From Algibacter sp. L1A34 (lineage in GTDB: Bacteria; Bacteroidota; Bacteroidia; Flavobacteriales; Flavobacteriaceae): a stretch of DNA of 64,000 nt. The position numbers and the translations under genes were made by a program. The DNA is taken from NCBI RefSeq assembly GCF_009796805.1, contig NZ_CP047029.1:1353501-1417500 (forward strand), read 5' to 3'. Shown one piece after another: positions 25,421-36,247 of the stretch. How positions within the stretch are numbered: position 1 is the stretch's first letter; each line of letters starts with the position of its first letter. The notes under the pieces are model-generated. The model made no database searches. It was not told the DNA's origin and saw only the letters and a list, made by a program, of their open reading frames with translations.

Positions 25421-28400
25421 ATGTCTAAATTGTTTGCAAACAAGTATTGCGGTGCACTTTTTATCATAGCCTTTTTTTTCATTTTAAAAAGCTATGGTCA
25501 AGCCACCATACCTTTTGTTACCACTTGGAAAACAGATAATTTAGGAGCCTCAGGCTACAATCAAATAGACATACGCACGTATCCAGGCTATACCTATAAT
25601 TACACGGTAGATTGGGGCGATGGTACAACGCCTACGGTAGAAACTGGAAACGCCATTCACACCTATGTCAGCACAGGCACTTATACCATTAGCATTACTG
25701 GTGCCTTTCCAGGCATTTATTTTGGAGGTACTATTGAGCATGACGAACAAAAGTTGTTGACGATTGAGCAATGGGGGAATAACCAGTGGCTTAGTATGGC
25801 ATATGCCTTTGAAGGCTGTTCCAATTTACAAGGTAATTTTACAGATAAACCAGATTTATCGCAGGTAACCGATATGAGCTACATGTTTGCAGGCGCCTCG
25901 GCCTTTAATTATGATATAGGAGATTGGGGCGTTAGTAATGTAACCGATATGAGTTATATGTTTGCAGTAGAAGAAGAATCTGTTTCTTATTTTAATCAAG
26001 ATATAGGGGATTGGGATGTAAGTAGTGTTACCAATATGAGTTATATGTTTGCAGGAGGAGAAGATACTGTTTCCTATTTTAATCAAGACATAGGGGATTG
26101 GGATGTAAGTAGTGTTACCAATATGAGCAATATGTTTGGAGGACTGGATGGCATAGGTTCTTATGGGCAGGAAGCGTCCGTTTCCCATTTTAATCAAGAT
26201 ATAGGGGGTTGGGATTTTAGTAGTGTAACCAACATGAGTGGTATGTTTATAGAGGCAGAATATTTTAACCAGAATATAGATGCTTGGGATGTCAGTAATG
26301 TAACCGATATGTCTTATCTATTTTTTGGAGCTTCCGTATTTAACCAAGATATAAGTGCTTGGGATGTTAGCAACGTAACAAATATGAATGGGCTGTTTTT
26401 TGAAGCAAAATTGTTTAACCAAGATATAAGCGCTTGGGATGTTAGCAATGTAACCGATATGTCTTATCTACTTTCTGGAACTCTCGTCTTTAACCAAGAT
26501 ATAAGTGTTTGGAATGTTAGTAATGTAGAAGATATGAGAGGGATGTTTCAACATACAGAATTGTTTAATCAAGATATAGGTATTTGGGATGTTGGGAACG
26601 TAACAGATATGTCGTCTATTTTTTTTGGAGCTCTTGTATTTAATCAAGATATAGGCAATTGGGATGTTAGTCATGTAACTGATATGGTTACTATGTTTAC
26701 TTATGCAGAAACCTTTAACCAAGATATTGGCGGTTGGGATGTAAGTCATGTAAATAATATGACTAGTATGTTTAGTTTTGCAGAATCCTTCAACCAAGAT
26801 ATTGGCGGTTGGGATGTAAGTCGTGTTACTGATATGAGCGGGATGTTTTCTAATACTAAATCATTTCAACAAGATATTGGCGGTTGGGATGTTAGTAGTG
26901 TTACTTATATGAGCGAGATGTTTGCTGCTACAGAATCCTTCAATCAAGATATTGGAGATTGGGATGTTAGTAGTGTAACTCATATGAGAAATATGTTTAA
27001 TGGAGCAAAATTGTTTAATCAAGATATTGGCGGTTGGGATGTAAGTCGTGTTACTGATATGTGGAGGATGTTTGACGGTAATGTTTATTTTATTAATGGT
27101 ATGTATGTTAATGGTGTTAATCCTTTTAATCAAGATATAAGCAATTGGGATGTTAGTAGTGTAACAGATATGGGGTTTATGTTTAGAAATGCCACTTCGT
27201 TTAACCAAGATATTGGAGGTTGGAACGTAAGCAATGTTACCAATATGGAGAGCATGTTCGATAATGTAAAGTTATCCATAGACAACTATGATGCTTTACT
27301 CATAGGTTGGGGTGCGCAAACCTTACAGCCCAATGTGGTGTTTAGTGGTGGCAATAGCCAATATTGCGCTGGAGAAGCTGCAAGAAACGACATGATAACT
27401 AAAGACCATTGGACCATTACCGATGGTAATAGCATAGCAACCCCTTTTATTTATCCTAAAGTAGATCGTAAAAAGTCTTTCACGTTTACATTACCAACAA
27501 TTACAGGAGGCAACCTTTCGGGTAACCAAAGGTTTTATACAGGTCCCAATGGTACCGGAACAGCTTATGAAGCAGGCGATATTATAAGTTTTAGTGATTT
27601 TCCGTCGTATCCAGTTACTATATACATGTACGATAGCTATGAATTTGGTTGTGTCTCTGAAGAAAGTTTTGAGCTTACTATCACCTCCATTCCAATTTGT
27701 ACAGCATTGGTATTCCCGCTGGCAGGCTCCACCGATGTGTCTGTTGACACAGATTTATCATGGCAACCCGTTGACACAGCAATAGGATATAAAGTATCGG
27801 TTGGAACTAGTTCTGGAGGCGTTGATATTTTAAATATATTTGATGTTGGAAATGCTACTACCTACAATTTACCCGAAAACTTACTTGGAGAGACCATGGT
27901 TTACGTTAGTATAACACCTTATAATGACGATGGCGATGCTGCTGCTTGCACTGAGGAAAGTTTTACCACTGGCGTGCCTATTTTGATTCCAGAGTGTACG
28001 GGTTTAATTGAGCCATTACCTGGTGCAAAGCAGGTTCCTATTTATACTAATTTATCGTGGACTCCGGTTGAAAACGCGACAGGTTATATGTTAACTTTGG
28101 AAACATTTACTGAGGATGTCGATGTTTTGAACAAGTTGGATGTTGGAAACATTACGAATTACGACATACCAGTAGATTTACCCAAAGGGACAACTATGTA
28201 TGTAATTATAGAACCTTATAATTCATCTGGAGAAGCAGTTGGATGTTTGGAGGAGACTTTTACTACAAGTAAAGAGATCTCAGGTTTACCGCCACGTTTT
28301 TTTACACCAAATAATGATGGTATTAATGATTATTGGGTGGTTCCTAACGCTTTAAATGACGTATTGAGTGTTTATATTTATGACCGATACGGAAAGCTTT

Positions 28401-28537
28401 TAAAACAAATAACGAATATAAACGAAGGTTGGGACGGTACATTTGAAGGTGAACTTTTGTCAAACAATGACTATTGGTATGTAATAACCTATCATAATGG
28501 AAATACCCAAAAAGGTAATTTTAGTTTAGTTAGGTAA
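25421..28537 (+). CDS. Large DUF285-repeat surface protein with T9SS type-B sorting domain
   Basis: A 1038-residue exported protein with signal peptide ending KSYGQA. A PKD-like domain (about residues 28-115; [12 protein letters not shown]) precedes 17 tandem BspA/DUF285 repeats (about 160-611). The repeat unit is FNQDIGxWDVSxVTxMxxMF, mostly 25 residues, with five longer units carrying inserts. Two Ig/Fn3-like domains follow (from about 759 and 858; LSWQPV and LSWTPV). The tail (955-1038; [14 protein letters not shown] ... IYDRYGKLL) is the gliding-motility CHU_C domain that directs secretion by the type IX system and surface attachment. The repeats may form an adhesive leucine-rich-like solenoid. 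No promoter consensus is clear (TATCTTTA at 25396). Confidence 0.88.
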   Translation: MSKLFANKYCGALFIIAFFFILKSYGQATIPFVTTWKTDNLGASGYNQIDIRTYPGYTYNYTVDWGDGTTPTVETGNAIHTYVSTGTYTISITGAFPGIYFGGTIEHDEQKLLTIEQWGNNQWLSMAYAFEGCSNLQGNFTDKPDLSQVTDMSYMFAGASAFNYDIGDWGVSNVTDMSYMFAVEEESVSYFNQDIGDWDVSSVTNMSYMFAGGEDTVSYFNQDIGDWDVSSVTNMSNMFGGLDGIGSYGQEASVSHFNQDIGGWDFSSVTNMSGMFIEAEYFNQNIDAWDVSNVTDMSYLFFGASVFNQDISAWDVSNVTNMNGLFFEAKLFNQDISAWDVSNVTDMSYLLSGTLVFNQDISVWNVSNVEDMRGMFQHTELFNQDIGIWDVGNVTDMSSIFFGALVFNQDIGNWDVSHVTDMVTMFTYAETFNQDIGGWDVSHVNNMTSMFSFAESFNQDIGGWDVSRVTDMSGMFSNTKSFQQDIGGWDVSSVTYMSEMFAATESFNQDIGDWDVSSVTHMRNMFNGAKLFNQDIGGWDVSRVTDMWRMFDGNVYFINGMYVNGVNPFNQDISNWDVSSVTDMGFMFRNATSFNQDIGGWNVSNVTNMESMFDNVKLSIDNYDALLIGWGAQTLQPNVVFSGGNSQYCAGEAARNDMITKDHWTITDGNSIATPFIYPKVDRKKSFTFTLPTITGGNLSGNQRFYTGPNGTGTAYEAGDIISFSDFPSYPVTIYMYDSYEFGCVSEESFELTITSIPICTALVFPLAGSTDVSVDTDLSWQPVDTAIGYKVSVGTSSGGVDILNIFDVGNATTYNLPENLLGETMVYVSITPYNDDGDAAACTEESFTTGVPILIPECTGLIEPLPGAKQVPIYTNLSWTPVENATGYMLTLETFTEDVDVLNKLDVGNITNYDIPVDLPKGTTMYVIIEPYNSSGEAVGCLEETFTTSKEISGLPPRFFTPNNDGINDYWVVPNALNDVLSVYIYDRYGKLLKQITNINEGWDGTFEGELLSNNDYWYVITYHNGNTQKGNFSLVR

Positions 28538-28621
28538 AACGAAACTTTTTTCTAAAGTTTTGCTTTTATTATCTGGTGAATTAACAGAATATATGGGGAT
28601 ATTTAAAAATGACTTAAATAA

Positions 28622-28661
28622 AAAGACTTCTAAAAAATATTTAAACTTTTTAGAAGTCTTT
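28622..28661. terminator. Bidirectional terminator
   Basis: AAAGACTTCTAAAAA (28622-28636) pairs perfectly over 15 bp with 28647-28661, between the convergent surface-protein and gltX genes. Confidence 0.82.
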
Positions 28662-28681
28662 ACGTTTTAATAAATGTGTTG

Positions 28682-30193
28682 TTATAGTATCGCTATAATT
28701 TTTTCAATACGCTTAACCGTTTCATCTTTTCCAATCATGTAAATAATATCGAAAACATCAGGACCTTGTAAAGCACCAACAAGAGCTAAACGAAGTGGCA
28801 TCATAACTTTTCCAAAGCTAATTTCATTGCTTGTAATCCAACCTTTTATTTCGGTTTGAAGTGTTTCTACCGTGAAGTCCATATTCGCGTTTAAAAGGCT
28901 TATTACTTCATTCATTAAGTCCGCTGTACCTTCTTTTAAAGCTTTTTTAGAGGCTTTAGCGTCATATTCTGTTGGTGTAACAAAAAAGAAGCTTGTTAAG
29001 TCCCAAAAATCACTAACAAAAGTAGCGCGTTCTTTAATTAAATTAACAGCCATGGCGATATAGCTTGTATCAATATCGGCTAATTCTGGTCTTGAATTTT
29101 TAAAGATATCTGCTAACTCGTCGTTATTTTGTTCTTGCATATAATGGTGGTTAAACCATTTTATTTTGTCTGGATCAAACCTTGCACCAGATTTGTTTAC
29201 CTTTTTTAAGTCGAAGGCAGCAATTAATTCCTCCATGTTAAAAATTTCTTGCTCCGTTCCCGGATTCCAACCTAAAAAGGCTAAGAAATTTACCATAGCG
29301 TCGGCAAAATAACCGTCTTCTTTATAACCTCTAGATACTTCGTTTGTTTTTGGATCTTCCCATAATAAAGGAAAAACAGGGAATCCTAATTTATCACCAT
29401 CACGCTTGCTTAATTTTCCTTTACCTGTTGGTTTTAGTATAAGTGGCAAGTGTGCAAATTCTGGTGCATTCCATCCAAAAGCTTGGTATAATTGGTAGTG
29501 TAATGCCAAACTTGGTAACCATTCTTCACCACGAATAACATGTGATATTTCCATTAAATGGTCGTCCACAATATTTGCTAAATGGTAGGTAGGCATACCG
29601 TCACTTTTAAACAAAACTTTATCGTCTAAAACGTTAGTATCAATTTTAATATCACCACGAATAAGATCTTTGAGATGAAGTGTTTCATCCTGCGGGCTTT
29701 TAAAACGGATTACGTAATCTTCGCCAGCATCTAATTTAGCCTGAGTTTCTTCTGCGGTAAGCGATAAAGAATTACTTAATTTTAAGCGGTTGTGCCAATT
29801 GTAAATAAATGTTTTTTTATTGGCTTCATGATCTTTTCTATGAAAATCTAATTCATCTGAAGTATCAAAAGCATAATAAGCATTTCCTGAAGCAATTAAT
29901 TCTTCAGCGTAAGCTTTATAAAGCGGTTTACGTTCACTTTGGCGGTATGGACCAAATTTTTCGTTGGTGTTCGGGCCTTCATCAAAAGGCATATTACACC
30001 AATTTAAGGCGTCAATAATGTATTTTTGGGCACCTTCAACATAACGGTTTTGGTCGGTATCTTCTATTCTTAAAATAAAAGTTCCGTTGTGTTTTTTTGC
30101 GAATAAATAATTGAATAGAGCAGTACGAACACCACCAATATGTAGTGGTCCTGTTGGGCTTGGTGCAAAACGCACGCGAACATTTTTGGTCAT
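28682..30193 (-). CDS. gltX: Glutamate--tRNA ligase
   Basis: A 503-residue class I synthetase. The HIGH motif is PSPTGPLHIGGVRTALFNYLFA (residues 9-30) and the KMSKS motif is KLSKRDGD (about residue 262). A C-terminal helical anticodon-binding domain is present. Length matches the discriminating bacterial enzyme. It attaches glutamate to tRNA-Glu. The organism also encodes GlnRS at 15372. Stand-alone gene with its own likely promoter. Confidence 0.96.
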   Translation of the reverse strand: MTKNVRVRFAPSPTGPLHIGGVRTALFNYLFAKKHNGTFILRIEDTDQNRYVEGAQKYIIDALNWCNMPFDEGPNTNEKFGPYRQSERKPLYKAYAEELIASGNAYYAFDTSDELDFHRKDHEANKKTFIYNWHNRLKLSNSLSLTAEETQAKLDAGEDYVIRFKSPQDETLHLKDLIRGDIKIDTNVLDDKVLFKSDGMPTYHLANIVDDHLMEISHVIRGEEWLPSLALHYQLYQAFGWNAPEFAHLPLILKPTGKGKLSKRDGDKLGFPVFPLLWEDPKTNEVSRGYKEDGYFADAMVNFLAFLGWNPGTEQEIFNMEELIAAFDLKKVNKSGARFDPDKIKWFNHHYMQEQNNDELADIFKNSRPELADIDTSYIAMAVNLIKERATFVSDFWDLTSFFFVTPTEYDAKASKKALKEGTADLMNEVISLLNANMDFTVETLQTEIKGWITSNEISFGKVMMPLRLALVGALQGPDVFDIIYMIGKDETVKRIEKIIAIL

Positions 30194-30288
30194 TTTGAAA
30201 TTTATAATAAGGCTTAAATTTTTACATTTAAGTGTTAATTGAAATGGTTTTGTAGTCTAAAAACTAAGTTTTGTTACTAGAATTGCGA

Positions 30289-30296
30289 CAAAGATA
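30289..30296 (-). promoter_or_regulatory. Putative -7 element of gltX
   Basis: On the minus strand this reads TATCTTTG, matching TAnnTTTG, about 96 nt upstream of the gltX start. Confidence 0.4.
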
Positions 30297-30353
30297 CAAT
30301 TAACAACTAATTATAAACCTTGTAAAAAATAAAATTGTAGTTTAGTGGGTTAA

Positions 30354-30361
30354 TACTTTTG
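30354..30361 (+). promoter_or_regulatory. Putative -7 element of the DUF4175 operon
   Basis: TACTTTTG matches TAnnTTTG, 23 nt before the ATG at 30385. A TTG at 30335-30337 is 16 bp upstream, slightly shorter than the usual spacing. Confidence 0.45.
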
Positions 30362-30384
30362 TCCCGAATAGTTTTTAGAAAAGC

Positions 30385-33300
30385 ATGAATAATTTTGAAA
30401 ATATACAGAGTAAATTAGAAGCATTTATTAAGCGGTTTTATACCAATGAATTGCTTAAAGGCATTATTTTGTTTTTTGCCATTGGTTTGCTGTATTTTTT
30501 ATTTACACTTTTTATTGAGTATGTGCTATGGTTAAATACCACGGCGCGAAGTATTTTGTTTTGGTTATTTATTGCTGTGGAATTAGCATTACTAGTTAAG
30601 TTTGTAATTTTTCCGTTGGCTAAATTATTCAAACTTCAAAAAGGAATAAATTATAAGGAAGCTTCAAAATTAATTGGAGAGCATTTTCCTGAAGTGAACG
30701 ATAAATTACTTAATGTACTTCAGCTTAATGAAAGCGATTCTAAATCAGAATTATTGTTGGCAAGCATTGATCAAAAATCTTTAGAGTTAAATCCTATTCC
30801 GTTTAAGCTTGCTATAAATTTTAAAAAGAATTTAGGTTATTTAAAATATGCAGCCATTCCGGTTTTAATTTTATTACTTACTTTTTTTACAGGAAATTTT
30901 AATTGGTTTAGCGATAGTTATACGCGTGTTGTGAATTATAAAACGGCTTATGAGCCACCTGCTCCATTTCAGTTTTTTGTGGTTAACGAAAGTTTGAATG
31001 CGATAGAGAATAAAGATTTTAAACTTATTGTGAAAACTACGGGAGATGTTATTCCAGAGAGCGCACAAATAACTTATAATGATGAAACTTACTTTTTACA
31101 ACAGAAAGCAATAGGTGAGTTCGAGTACGTTTTTTCTCAACCTAAAACGTCAATTAATTTTCAGTTATCGGCAAATAAAGTGAATTCAAAACCATATACT
31201 ATTAATGTGGTTGAGGTGCCTTCACTTTTAGATTTTGAAATGGTTTTAAATTACCCTAATTATATCAGAAAGAAAAAACAAACTTTAAAAAGTACGGGTA
31301 ATGCAACTGTGCCAGAAGGAACAGAAATTAGTTGGAAGCTAAAAACAAAATCGACTACTTCTGTGAGTTTATTTTCTAGAGACACTATAAATTTCAAAAA
31401 AGTTGATACTGGTATATTTGGCGTAAACCGAAAAATATTTAAAAATTTTGAATATACGCTAAGTACGAGCAACGCAGATTTAAAAAATTATGAAAACCTC
31501 GCCTTTAATATAAATGTGGTTAAAGATGAATTTCCAGAATTAAAACTAAAAGTAGAAACAGATTCTGTGGATTTGCAAAGTTTATATTTTTATGGACAGG
31601 TTAGCGACGATTATGGTTTTAGTAAATTACAGTTAGTTTATTACCCTTCGGAAGATGAAAAAAATAAGCAAGTTGAAAATATTCCGATCGGTAATTCAAA
31701 TATTGGAGAATTTATAAGTGCTTTTCCTAATAATTTAAAGGTTAAAGAAGGGGTTTCTTATAGTTTTTATTTTCAAGTATTTGATAATGACATTGTTAAT
31801 AGCTATAAAAACACTAAAAGCAAGATTTTTTCATATAGAAAACGGACTAAAGACGAGGAAAAGCAAAAACAACTGCAAGAACAGAAGGAAAATATTCAGG
31901 ATTTAAATAAATCTCTAGAAAATTTTGAAAAACAGGATAAGCAATTAAAGGATGTAACCAAAACTCAAAAAGAAAAAGAGAACTTAAATTTTAATGATAA
32001 GAAGAAGTTAGAATCATTTTTTAAACGCCAGAAGGAGCAGGACGAAATGATGAAAAATTTCAATAAAAAGCTAAAAGATAATCTTGATGAATTTGAAAAG
32101 GAGAATACCAAGGAAGATGAGTTTAAGGAAGATTTAAAAAAGCGACTAGAGGATAATGAAGAGAAATTAAAAGAAGATGAAAAGTTACTAGAGCAAATAA
32201 AACATCTTCAACAAAAAATTAGAAAAGATGAGTTGGTACAAAAGTTAGATGAACTTGCTAAGCAAAATAAAAACAAAAAGAAAAGTTTAGAACAGCTGTT
32301 GGAATTAACGAAACGTTTTTATGTTGAAAAGAAACTGGAAAAACTTAAAGAGGATTTAATGAAGCTTGCTATAGATCAAGAAGAATTATCTAACAAACCT
32401 GAACAAGAAAATACAAAAGAAAAGCAAGAAGAATTAAATAAAGAGTTTGACGATTTTAAGAAACAGATTGGCGATCTAGAAGAGGAAAGCAAATCCCTTA
32501 AAAAGCCAATGGAAATTCCGCGTGACAAGCTGGATGAAAAAGAAGTACAGGACGAACAAAAAAAAGCGTCTGATGCTTTAGATAAAAAGGAACAGGATCA
32601 AGCAGGAGAAAAACCAGAAGGAGAGCCAAAAGATTCTAAAAACGAAAATTCTAAAAAAGCAAAGGATAGCCAAAAGAAAGCTGCCAAGAAAATGATGGAA
32701 ATGAGTGAGCAAATGGGAGCGGCTATGAGTTCTATGCAAGGTGATAAGATGCAAGAAGATGTAGAGATGCTTCGTCAGGTTTTAGATAACTTAGTGTTGT
32801 TTTCTTTCGATCAAGAAGCACTTATGAATAGTTTTAAATCTATAGAAGTAAACCATAACAAGTTTGCTTCATTTTTAAAGAAACAAAAAGATTTAAAGGA
32901 AAACTTTGAGCATGTAGATGATAGCTTATTTGCTTTATCGTTGCGTCAACCAAAAATATCCGAAACTGTAAATAAAGAAATTACGGAGGCGTATTACCAC
33001 ATGGATAAAGCAATGGAATTGTTAGCCGAAAATAGATTATATCAAGGTGTGTCTAGTCAGCAATTTGTTGTTACAGCCGCTAATAATTTAGCTAACATTT
33101 TAAGTGGTATTCTCGATAATATGCAAGAAAGTATGAGTATGTCTATGGGGCAAGGGAAAGATGGTGATATGCAATTACCAGATATGATTATGAGCCAGGA
33201 GCAACTTAATAAAATGATGCAGGAAGGAATGAAAAAGGGTGAAAATGGAAAACCTAAAGATGGCGATGGTAAGAAAGAGGGTGAAGGTGAAAAAGATGGT

Positions 33301-33813
33301 AAAGAAGGAGAGAGTGGTTCTGATGGAGATGGTAATGGAAAAGGTGAAAACGGAAAACAGTCTGGAGAGGATGGCGAAGGTTTAAATGAAGACTTAAATG
33401 GTGAGCTTTTTAAAATTTACCAACAACAACAAGAATTACGTCAAGCCTTAGAAGAGCAATTAAGCAAAGAAGGTAAATTTGGAAAAGGTGGAAATGGAGA
33501 TAAGCTTGTAAGGCAAATGGAAGATATAGAACTAGACCTTCTGAATAAGGGTTTTGATAATAGCACGCTTCGGAAAATGATGCAATTAAAACATCAGTTA
33601 TTAAAATTAGATAAAGCGAGTTTTCAGCAAGGTGAAGACAGTAAGCGTCAATCTGAAAGTAGTAGTAATGATTTTAATAATAGTTCTAACAACCAAATAC
33701 CTACAGCTAAACAATATTTTAATACAACTGAAATATTGAACAGACAAAGCTTACCTTTGCAGCAAATTTACAAACAGAAAGTTCAAGAATATTTTAAGCA
33801 AAGCAATGATTAA
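30385..33813 (+). CDS. DUF4175-family giant membrane protein
   Basis: A 1142-residue protein of a family common in Flavobacteriia. Two N-terminal membrane helices (about residues 22-44 and 54-76) and a third near 153-172 anchor it. A beta-rich extracytoplasmic region (about 190-485) follows. A very long Lys/Glu/Gln-rich coiled coil (about 490-770), a Gly/Asp/Lys-rich low-complexity linker (about 945-1000) and a helical C-terminal part complete it. No enzymatic motif is visible. Function unknown, probably cell-envelope. ybeY overlaps its 3' end by 8 nt, so the two are coupled. Confidence 0.85.
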   Translation: MNNFENIQSKLEAFIKRFYTNELLKGIILFFAIGLLYFLFTLFIEYVLWLNTTARSILFWLFIAVELALLVKFVIFPLAKLFKLQKGINYKEASKLIGEHFPEVNDKLLNVLQLNESDSKSELLLASIDQKSLELNPIPFKLAINFKKNLGYLKYAAIPVLILLLTFFTGNFNWFSDSYTRVVNYKTAYEPPAPFQFFVVNESLNAIENKDFKLIVKTTGDVIPESAQITYNDETYFLQQKAIGEFEYVFSQPKTSINFQLSANKVNSKPYTINVVEVPSLLDFEMVLNYPNYIRKKKQTLKSTGNATVPEGTEISWKLKTKSTTSVSLFSRDTINFKKVDTGIFGVNRKIFKNFEYTLSTSNADLKNYENLAFNINVVKDEFPELKLKVETDSVDLQSLYFYGQVSDDYGFSKLQLVYYPSEDEKNKQVENIPIGNSNIGEFISAFPNNLKVKEGVSYSFYFQVFDNDIVNSYKNTKSKIFSYRKRTKDEEKQKQLQEQKENIQDLNKSLENFEKQDKQLKDVTKTQKEKENLNFNDKKKLESFFKRQKEQDEMMKNFNKKLKDNLDEFEKENTKEDEFKEDLKKRLEDNEEKLKEDEKLLEQIKHLQQKIRKDELVQKLDELAKQNKNKKKSLEQLLELTKRFYVEKKLEKLKEDLMKLAIDQEELSNKPEQENTKEKQEELNKEFDDFKKQIGDLEEESKSLKKPMEIPRDKLDEKEVQDEQKKASDALDKKEQDQAGEKPEGEPKDSKNENSKKAKDSQKKAAKKMMEMSEQMGAAMSSMQGDKMQEDVEMLRQVLDNLVLFSFDQEALMNSFKSIEVNHNKFASFLKKQKDLKENFEHVDDSLFALSLRQPKISETVNKEITEAYYHMDKAMELLAENRLYQGVSSQQFVVTAANNLANILSGILDNMQESMSMSMGQGKDGDMQLPDMIMSQEQLNKMMQEGMKKGENGKPKDGDGKKEGEGEKDGKEGESGSDGDGNGKGENGKQSGEDGEGLNEDLNGELFKIYQQQQELRQALEEQLSKEGKFGKGGNGDKLVRQMEDIELDLLNKGFDNSTLRKMMQLKHQLLKLDKASFQQGEDSKRQSESSSNDFNNSSNNQIPTAKQYFNTTEILNRQSLPLQQIYKQKVQEYFKQSND

Positions 33814-34216
33814 TTTTAATTACGAAACAGTTTTTATATTAGAGGAAGAGGAAGTGATTTCTAAATGGATTATGGAAGCAATCTCTAACGAAGGTTTTAA
33901 GTTGGAAGAAATAAACTATGTGTTTTGTGATGATGAGTATCTTCATAAATTGAATGTGGAATTTCTTAATCATGATACTTTAACAGATGTAATAAGTTTT
34001 GATTATTGTGTTGGCAAAATTATACAAGGGGATATTTTTATTTCCATTGAGAGAGTTATTGATAACGCAAAGGATTTTGAAGTCAATTTTCTTTCAGAAT
34101 TAAAACGAGTTATTGTTCATGGTGTTTTACATTACTGTGGGTATAAAGACAAGACGGAATCGGACGCTAGTTTGATGCGTGAAAAAGAAGAGTACTATTT
34201 AAATTTGATTAAGTAG
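33806..34216 (+). CDS. ybeY: Endoribonuclease YbeY (rRNA maturation)
   Basis: A 136-residue metal-dependent RNase that acts in 16S rRNA 3' maturation and ribosome quality control. The core is LTDVISFDY and the metal site HGVLHYCGYKDK. In this family the site in many bacteria reads HGxLHLxGYDH; here the third ligand position is Lys-Asp, a form I believe is common in Bacteroidota. The start codon overlaps the DUF4175 gene by 8 nt. The parS-like site and mnmG follow. Confidence 0.9.
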   Translation: MINFNYETVFILEEEEVISKWIMEAISNEGFKLEEINYVFCDDEYLHKLNVEFLNHDTLTDVISFDYCVGKIIQGDIFISIERVIDNAKDFEVNFLSELKRVIVHGVLHYCGYKDKTESDASLMREKEEYYLNLIK

Positions 34217-34259
34217 TAATTACGATTTCTAAATAAAATTTCAACAAAAAAAATATTTA

Positions 34260-34275
34260 TGTTCCACGTGGAACA
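34260..34275. promoter_or_regulatory. parS: parS-like centromere site 1
   Basis: TGTTCCACGTGGAACA is a perfect 16-bp palindrome. It matches the Pseudomonas parS core GTTCCACGTGGAAC and differs by one base per arm or less from the general TGTTNCACGTGAAACA ParB-binding consensus. It lies 28 nt before mnmG. Chromosomal parS sites cluster around the origin. Confidence 0.85.
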
Positions 34276-34302
34276 CTATAGGTTTTAAAAAAAAGAAAAA
34301 GC

Positions 34303-36174
34303 ATGTTTAATGATGTTTATGATGTTATAGTTGTTGGGGCTGGGCACGCAGGAAGCGAAGCCGCGGCCGCGGCTGCTAATATGGGTAGTAAAACACTGTT
34401 GGTTACCATGAATCTACAAAACATCGCTCAGATGTCTTGTAACCCTGCTATGGGAGGGATAGCTAAAGGACAAATTGTTCGGGAGATAGATGCGCTTGGA
34501 GGATACAGTGGAATTGTTTCTGATACGTCGGCTATTCAATTTAAAATGTTGAACAAATCTAAAGGGCCTGCTATGTGGAGTCCAAGAGTTCAGAGTGATA
34601 GAATGCGTTTTGCTGAAGATTGGAGAATGATGTTAGAAGGAACTCCAAATTTAGATTTTTATCAGGATATGGTTTCTGGATTAATAGTGGAAAACCATAA
34701 AGTAGTTGGTGTTAAAACATCGCTTGGAATTGAAATAAAAGCGAAGTCTGTCGTGCTTACAAATGGCACCTTTTTAAATGGGCTTATCCATATAGGTGAT
34801 AAAAATTTTGGTGGTGGTAGAGCAGGAGAAAGAGCAGCAACTGGAATTACAGAACAACTTGTAGAATTAGGTTTTGAATCTGGTAGAATGAAAACAGGTA
34901 CACCTCCAAGAGTTGATGGTCGTAGTTTAGATTATTCTAAAATGGCAGAACAACCTGGTGATAAAAACCCTGAAAAATTCTCTTATTTAGATATTACAAA
35001 ACCATTGGAAAAACAACGTTCTTGTTACATGACTTATACAAGTCTTGAAGTGCATGATTTGCTTCGGGAAGGGTTTGATAGGTCACCAATGTTTAATGGT
35101 AGAATTAAAAGTTTAGGACCGCGTTATTGCCCATCTATTGAAGATAAAATTAATCGTTTTGCAGATAAGGATCGTCATCAATTATTCATCGAGCCGGAGG
35201 GTTGGAATACTTGTGAGGTTTATGTAAATGGTTTTTCTACATCCTTGCCAGAGGATGTTCAATTTAAAGCTTTGCGGTCTGTAGTTGGTTTTGAAAACGT
35301 GAAATTTTTTAGACCGGGTTACGCTATAGAATACGATTATTTCCCGCCAACACAATTGAAGCATACCTTAGAAACTAAGTTAGTTGAAGGTTTGTATTTC
35401 GCTGGCCAGATTAATGGAACTACGGGTTATGAAGAAGCTGCTTCTCAAGGATTAATGGCCGGTATAAATGCAGCTTTAAAAACCCAAGAACGTGATGCTT
35501 TTACATTAAAAAGAGATGAAGCATATATAGGTGTTTTAGTTGATGATTTAATTACAAAAGGTACAGAAGAGCCATATAGAATGTTTACTTCTCGTGCTGA
35601 ATATAGAACGTTATTACGCCAAGATAATGCAGATATTAGGTTAACGCCAAAAGGTTTTGATTTAGGTTTAGCTTCTGAAAAACGGTTAAAACGCATGGAG
35701 GAAAAGCATGAAGCTGCGGAGAAATTTGTAAGCTTTTTTGAGACACAAAGTGTAAAGCCAGAAGAGATAAACCCAATATTAGAATCTAAAAAATCGGCTG
35801 TTGTAAATCAATCTGGTAAGCTTTTTAAAGTGTTTGCTCGACCTAATGTTGACATGGAAGATATACGTAAAGTTGAAAGTGTTGAGGCTTATATCCAAGA
35901 GCATAATCTGGATAGAGAGGTGATAGAACAGACCGAAATTCAGGTTAAATATTCTGGGTATATTGCTAAGGAAAAAGTTAATGCTGATAAATTATCGCGT
36001 TTAGAGTATGTGAAAATTCCTGAAAATTTTGATTACTCTCAGATAAAATCTATGAGTTTAGAGGCGCGTGAAAAGCTTAAAAAGATCCAACCGGCAACAG
36101 TTTCTCAAGCGTCAAGAATTAGTGGGGTATCTCCAAATGATGTATCTGTTTTGCTTGTTTATATGGGTAGATAA
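34303..36174 (+). CDS. mnmG: tRNA uridine-5-carboxymethylaminomethyl modification enzyme MnmG
   Basis: A 623-residue FAD enzyme that with MnmE modifies U34 of certain tRNAs. The FAD-binding start VIVVGAGHAGSEAAAAAANMG (residues 8-28) is followed by the CNPAMGGIAKGQIVREIDALGG signature, GTFLNGLIHIGD, and the C-terminal ATVSQASRISGVSPNDVSVLL. Length is normal. It lies between two parS-like palindromes, and in many bacteria this gene sits next to the replication origin. Likely starts a unit after the first parS; a methyltransferase lies about 950 bp downstream. Confidence 0.97.
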   Translation: MFNDVYDVIVVGAGHAGSEAAAAAANMGSKTLLVTMNLQNIAQMSCNPAMGGIAKGQIVREIDALGGYSGIVSDTSAIQFKMLNKSKGPAMWSPRVQSDRMRFAEDWRMMLEGTPNLDFYQDMVSGLIVENHKVVGVKTSLGIEIKAKSVVLTNGTFLNGLIHIGDKNFGGGRAGERAATGITEQLVELGFESGRMKTGTPPRVDGRSLDYSKMAEQPGDKNPEKFSYLDITKPLEKQRSCYMTYTSLEVHDLLREGFDRSPMFNGRIKSLGPRYCPSIEDKINRFADKDRHQLFIEPEGWNTCEVYVNGFSTSLPEDVQFKALRSVVGFENVKFFRPGYAIEYDYFPPTQLKHTLETKLVEGLYFAGQINGTTGYEEAASQGLMAGINAALKTQERDAFTLKRDEAYIGVLVDDLITKGTEEPYRMFTSRAEYRTLLRQDNADIRLTPKGFDLGLASEKRLKRMEEKHEAAEKFVSFFETQSVKPEEINPILESKKSAVVNQSGKLFKVFARPNVDMEDIRKVESVEAYIQEHNLDREVIEQTEIQVKYSGYIAKEKVNADKLSRLEYVKIPENFDYSQIKSMSLEAREKLKKIQPATVSQASRISGVSPNDVSVLLVYMGR

Positions 36175-36233
36175 ATTAACTTTTGGACAGTATAAGTTGT
36201 TTTGCTATTAGATTATTTGGCTAGTTTTATAAC

Positions 36234-36247
36234 GTTCCACGTGGAAC
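36234..36247. promoter_or_regulatory. parS: parS-like centromere site 2
   Basis: GTTCCACGTGGAAC, a perfect 14-bp palindrome with the same core as the site at 34260, lies 60 nt after the mnmG stop. Two such sites bracketing one gene are far beyond chance. Confidence 0.85.

Noticed and set aside
25856-27208. Regularly spaced repeats and three antisense frames of 109-115 codons
   Set aside because: The 75-nt periodicity is the coding repeat of the DUF285 protein on the plus strand. Spacers are not unique as in a CRISPR array, and the antisense frames merely mirror the repeats.
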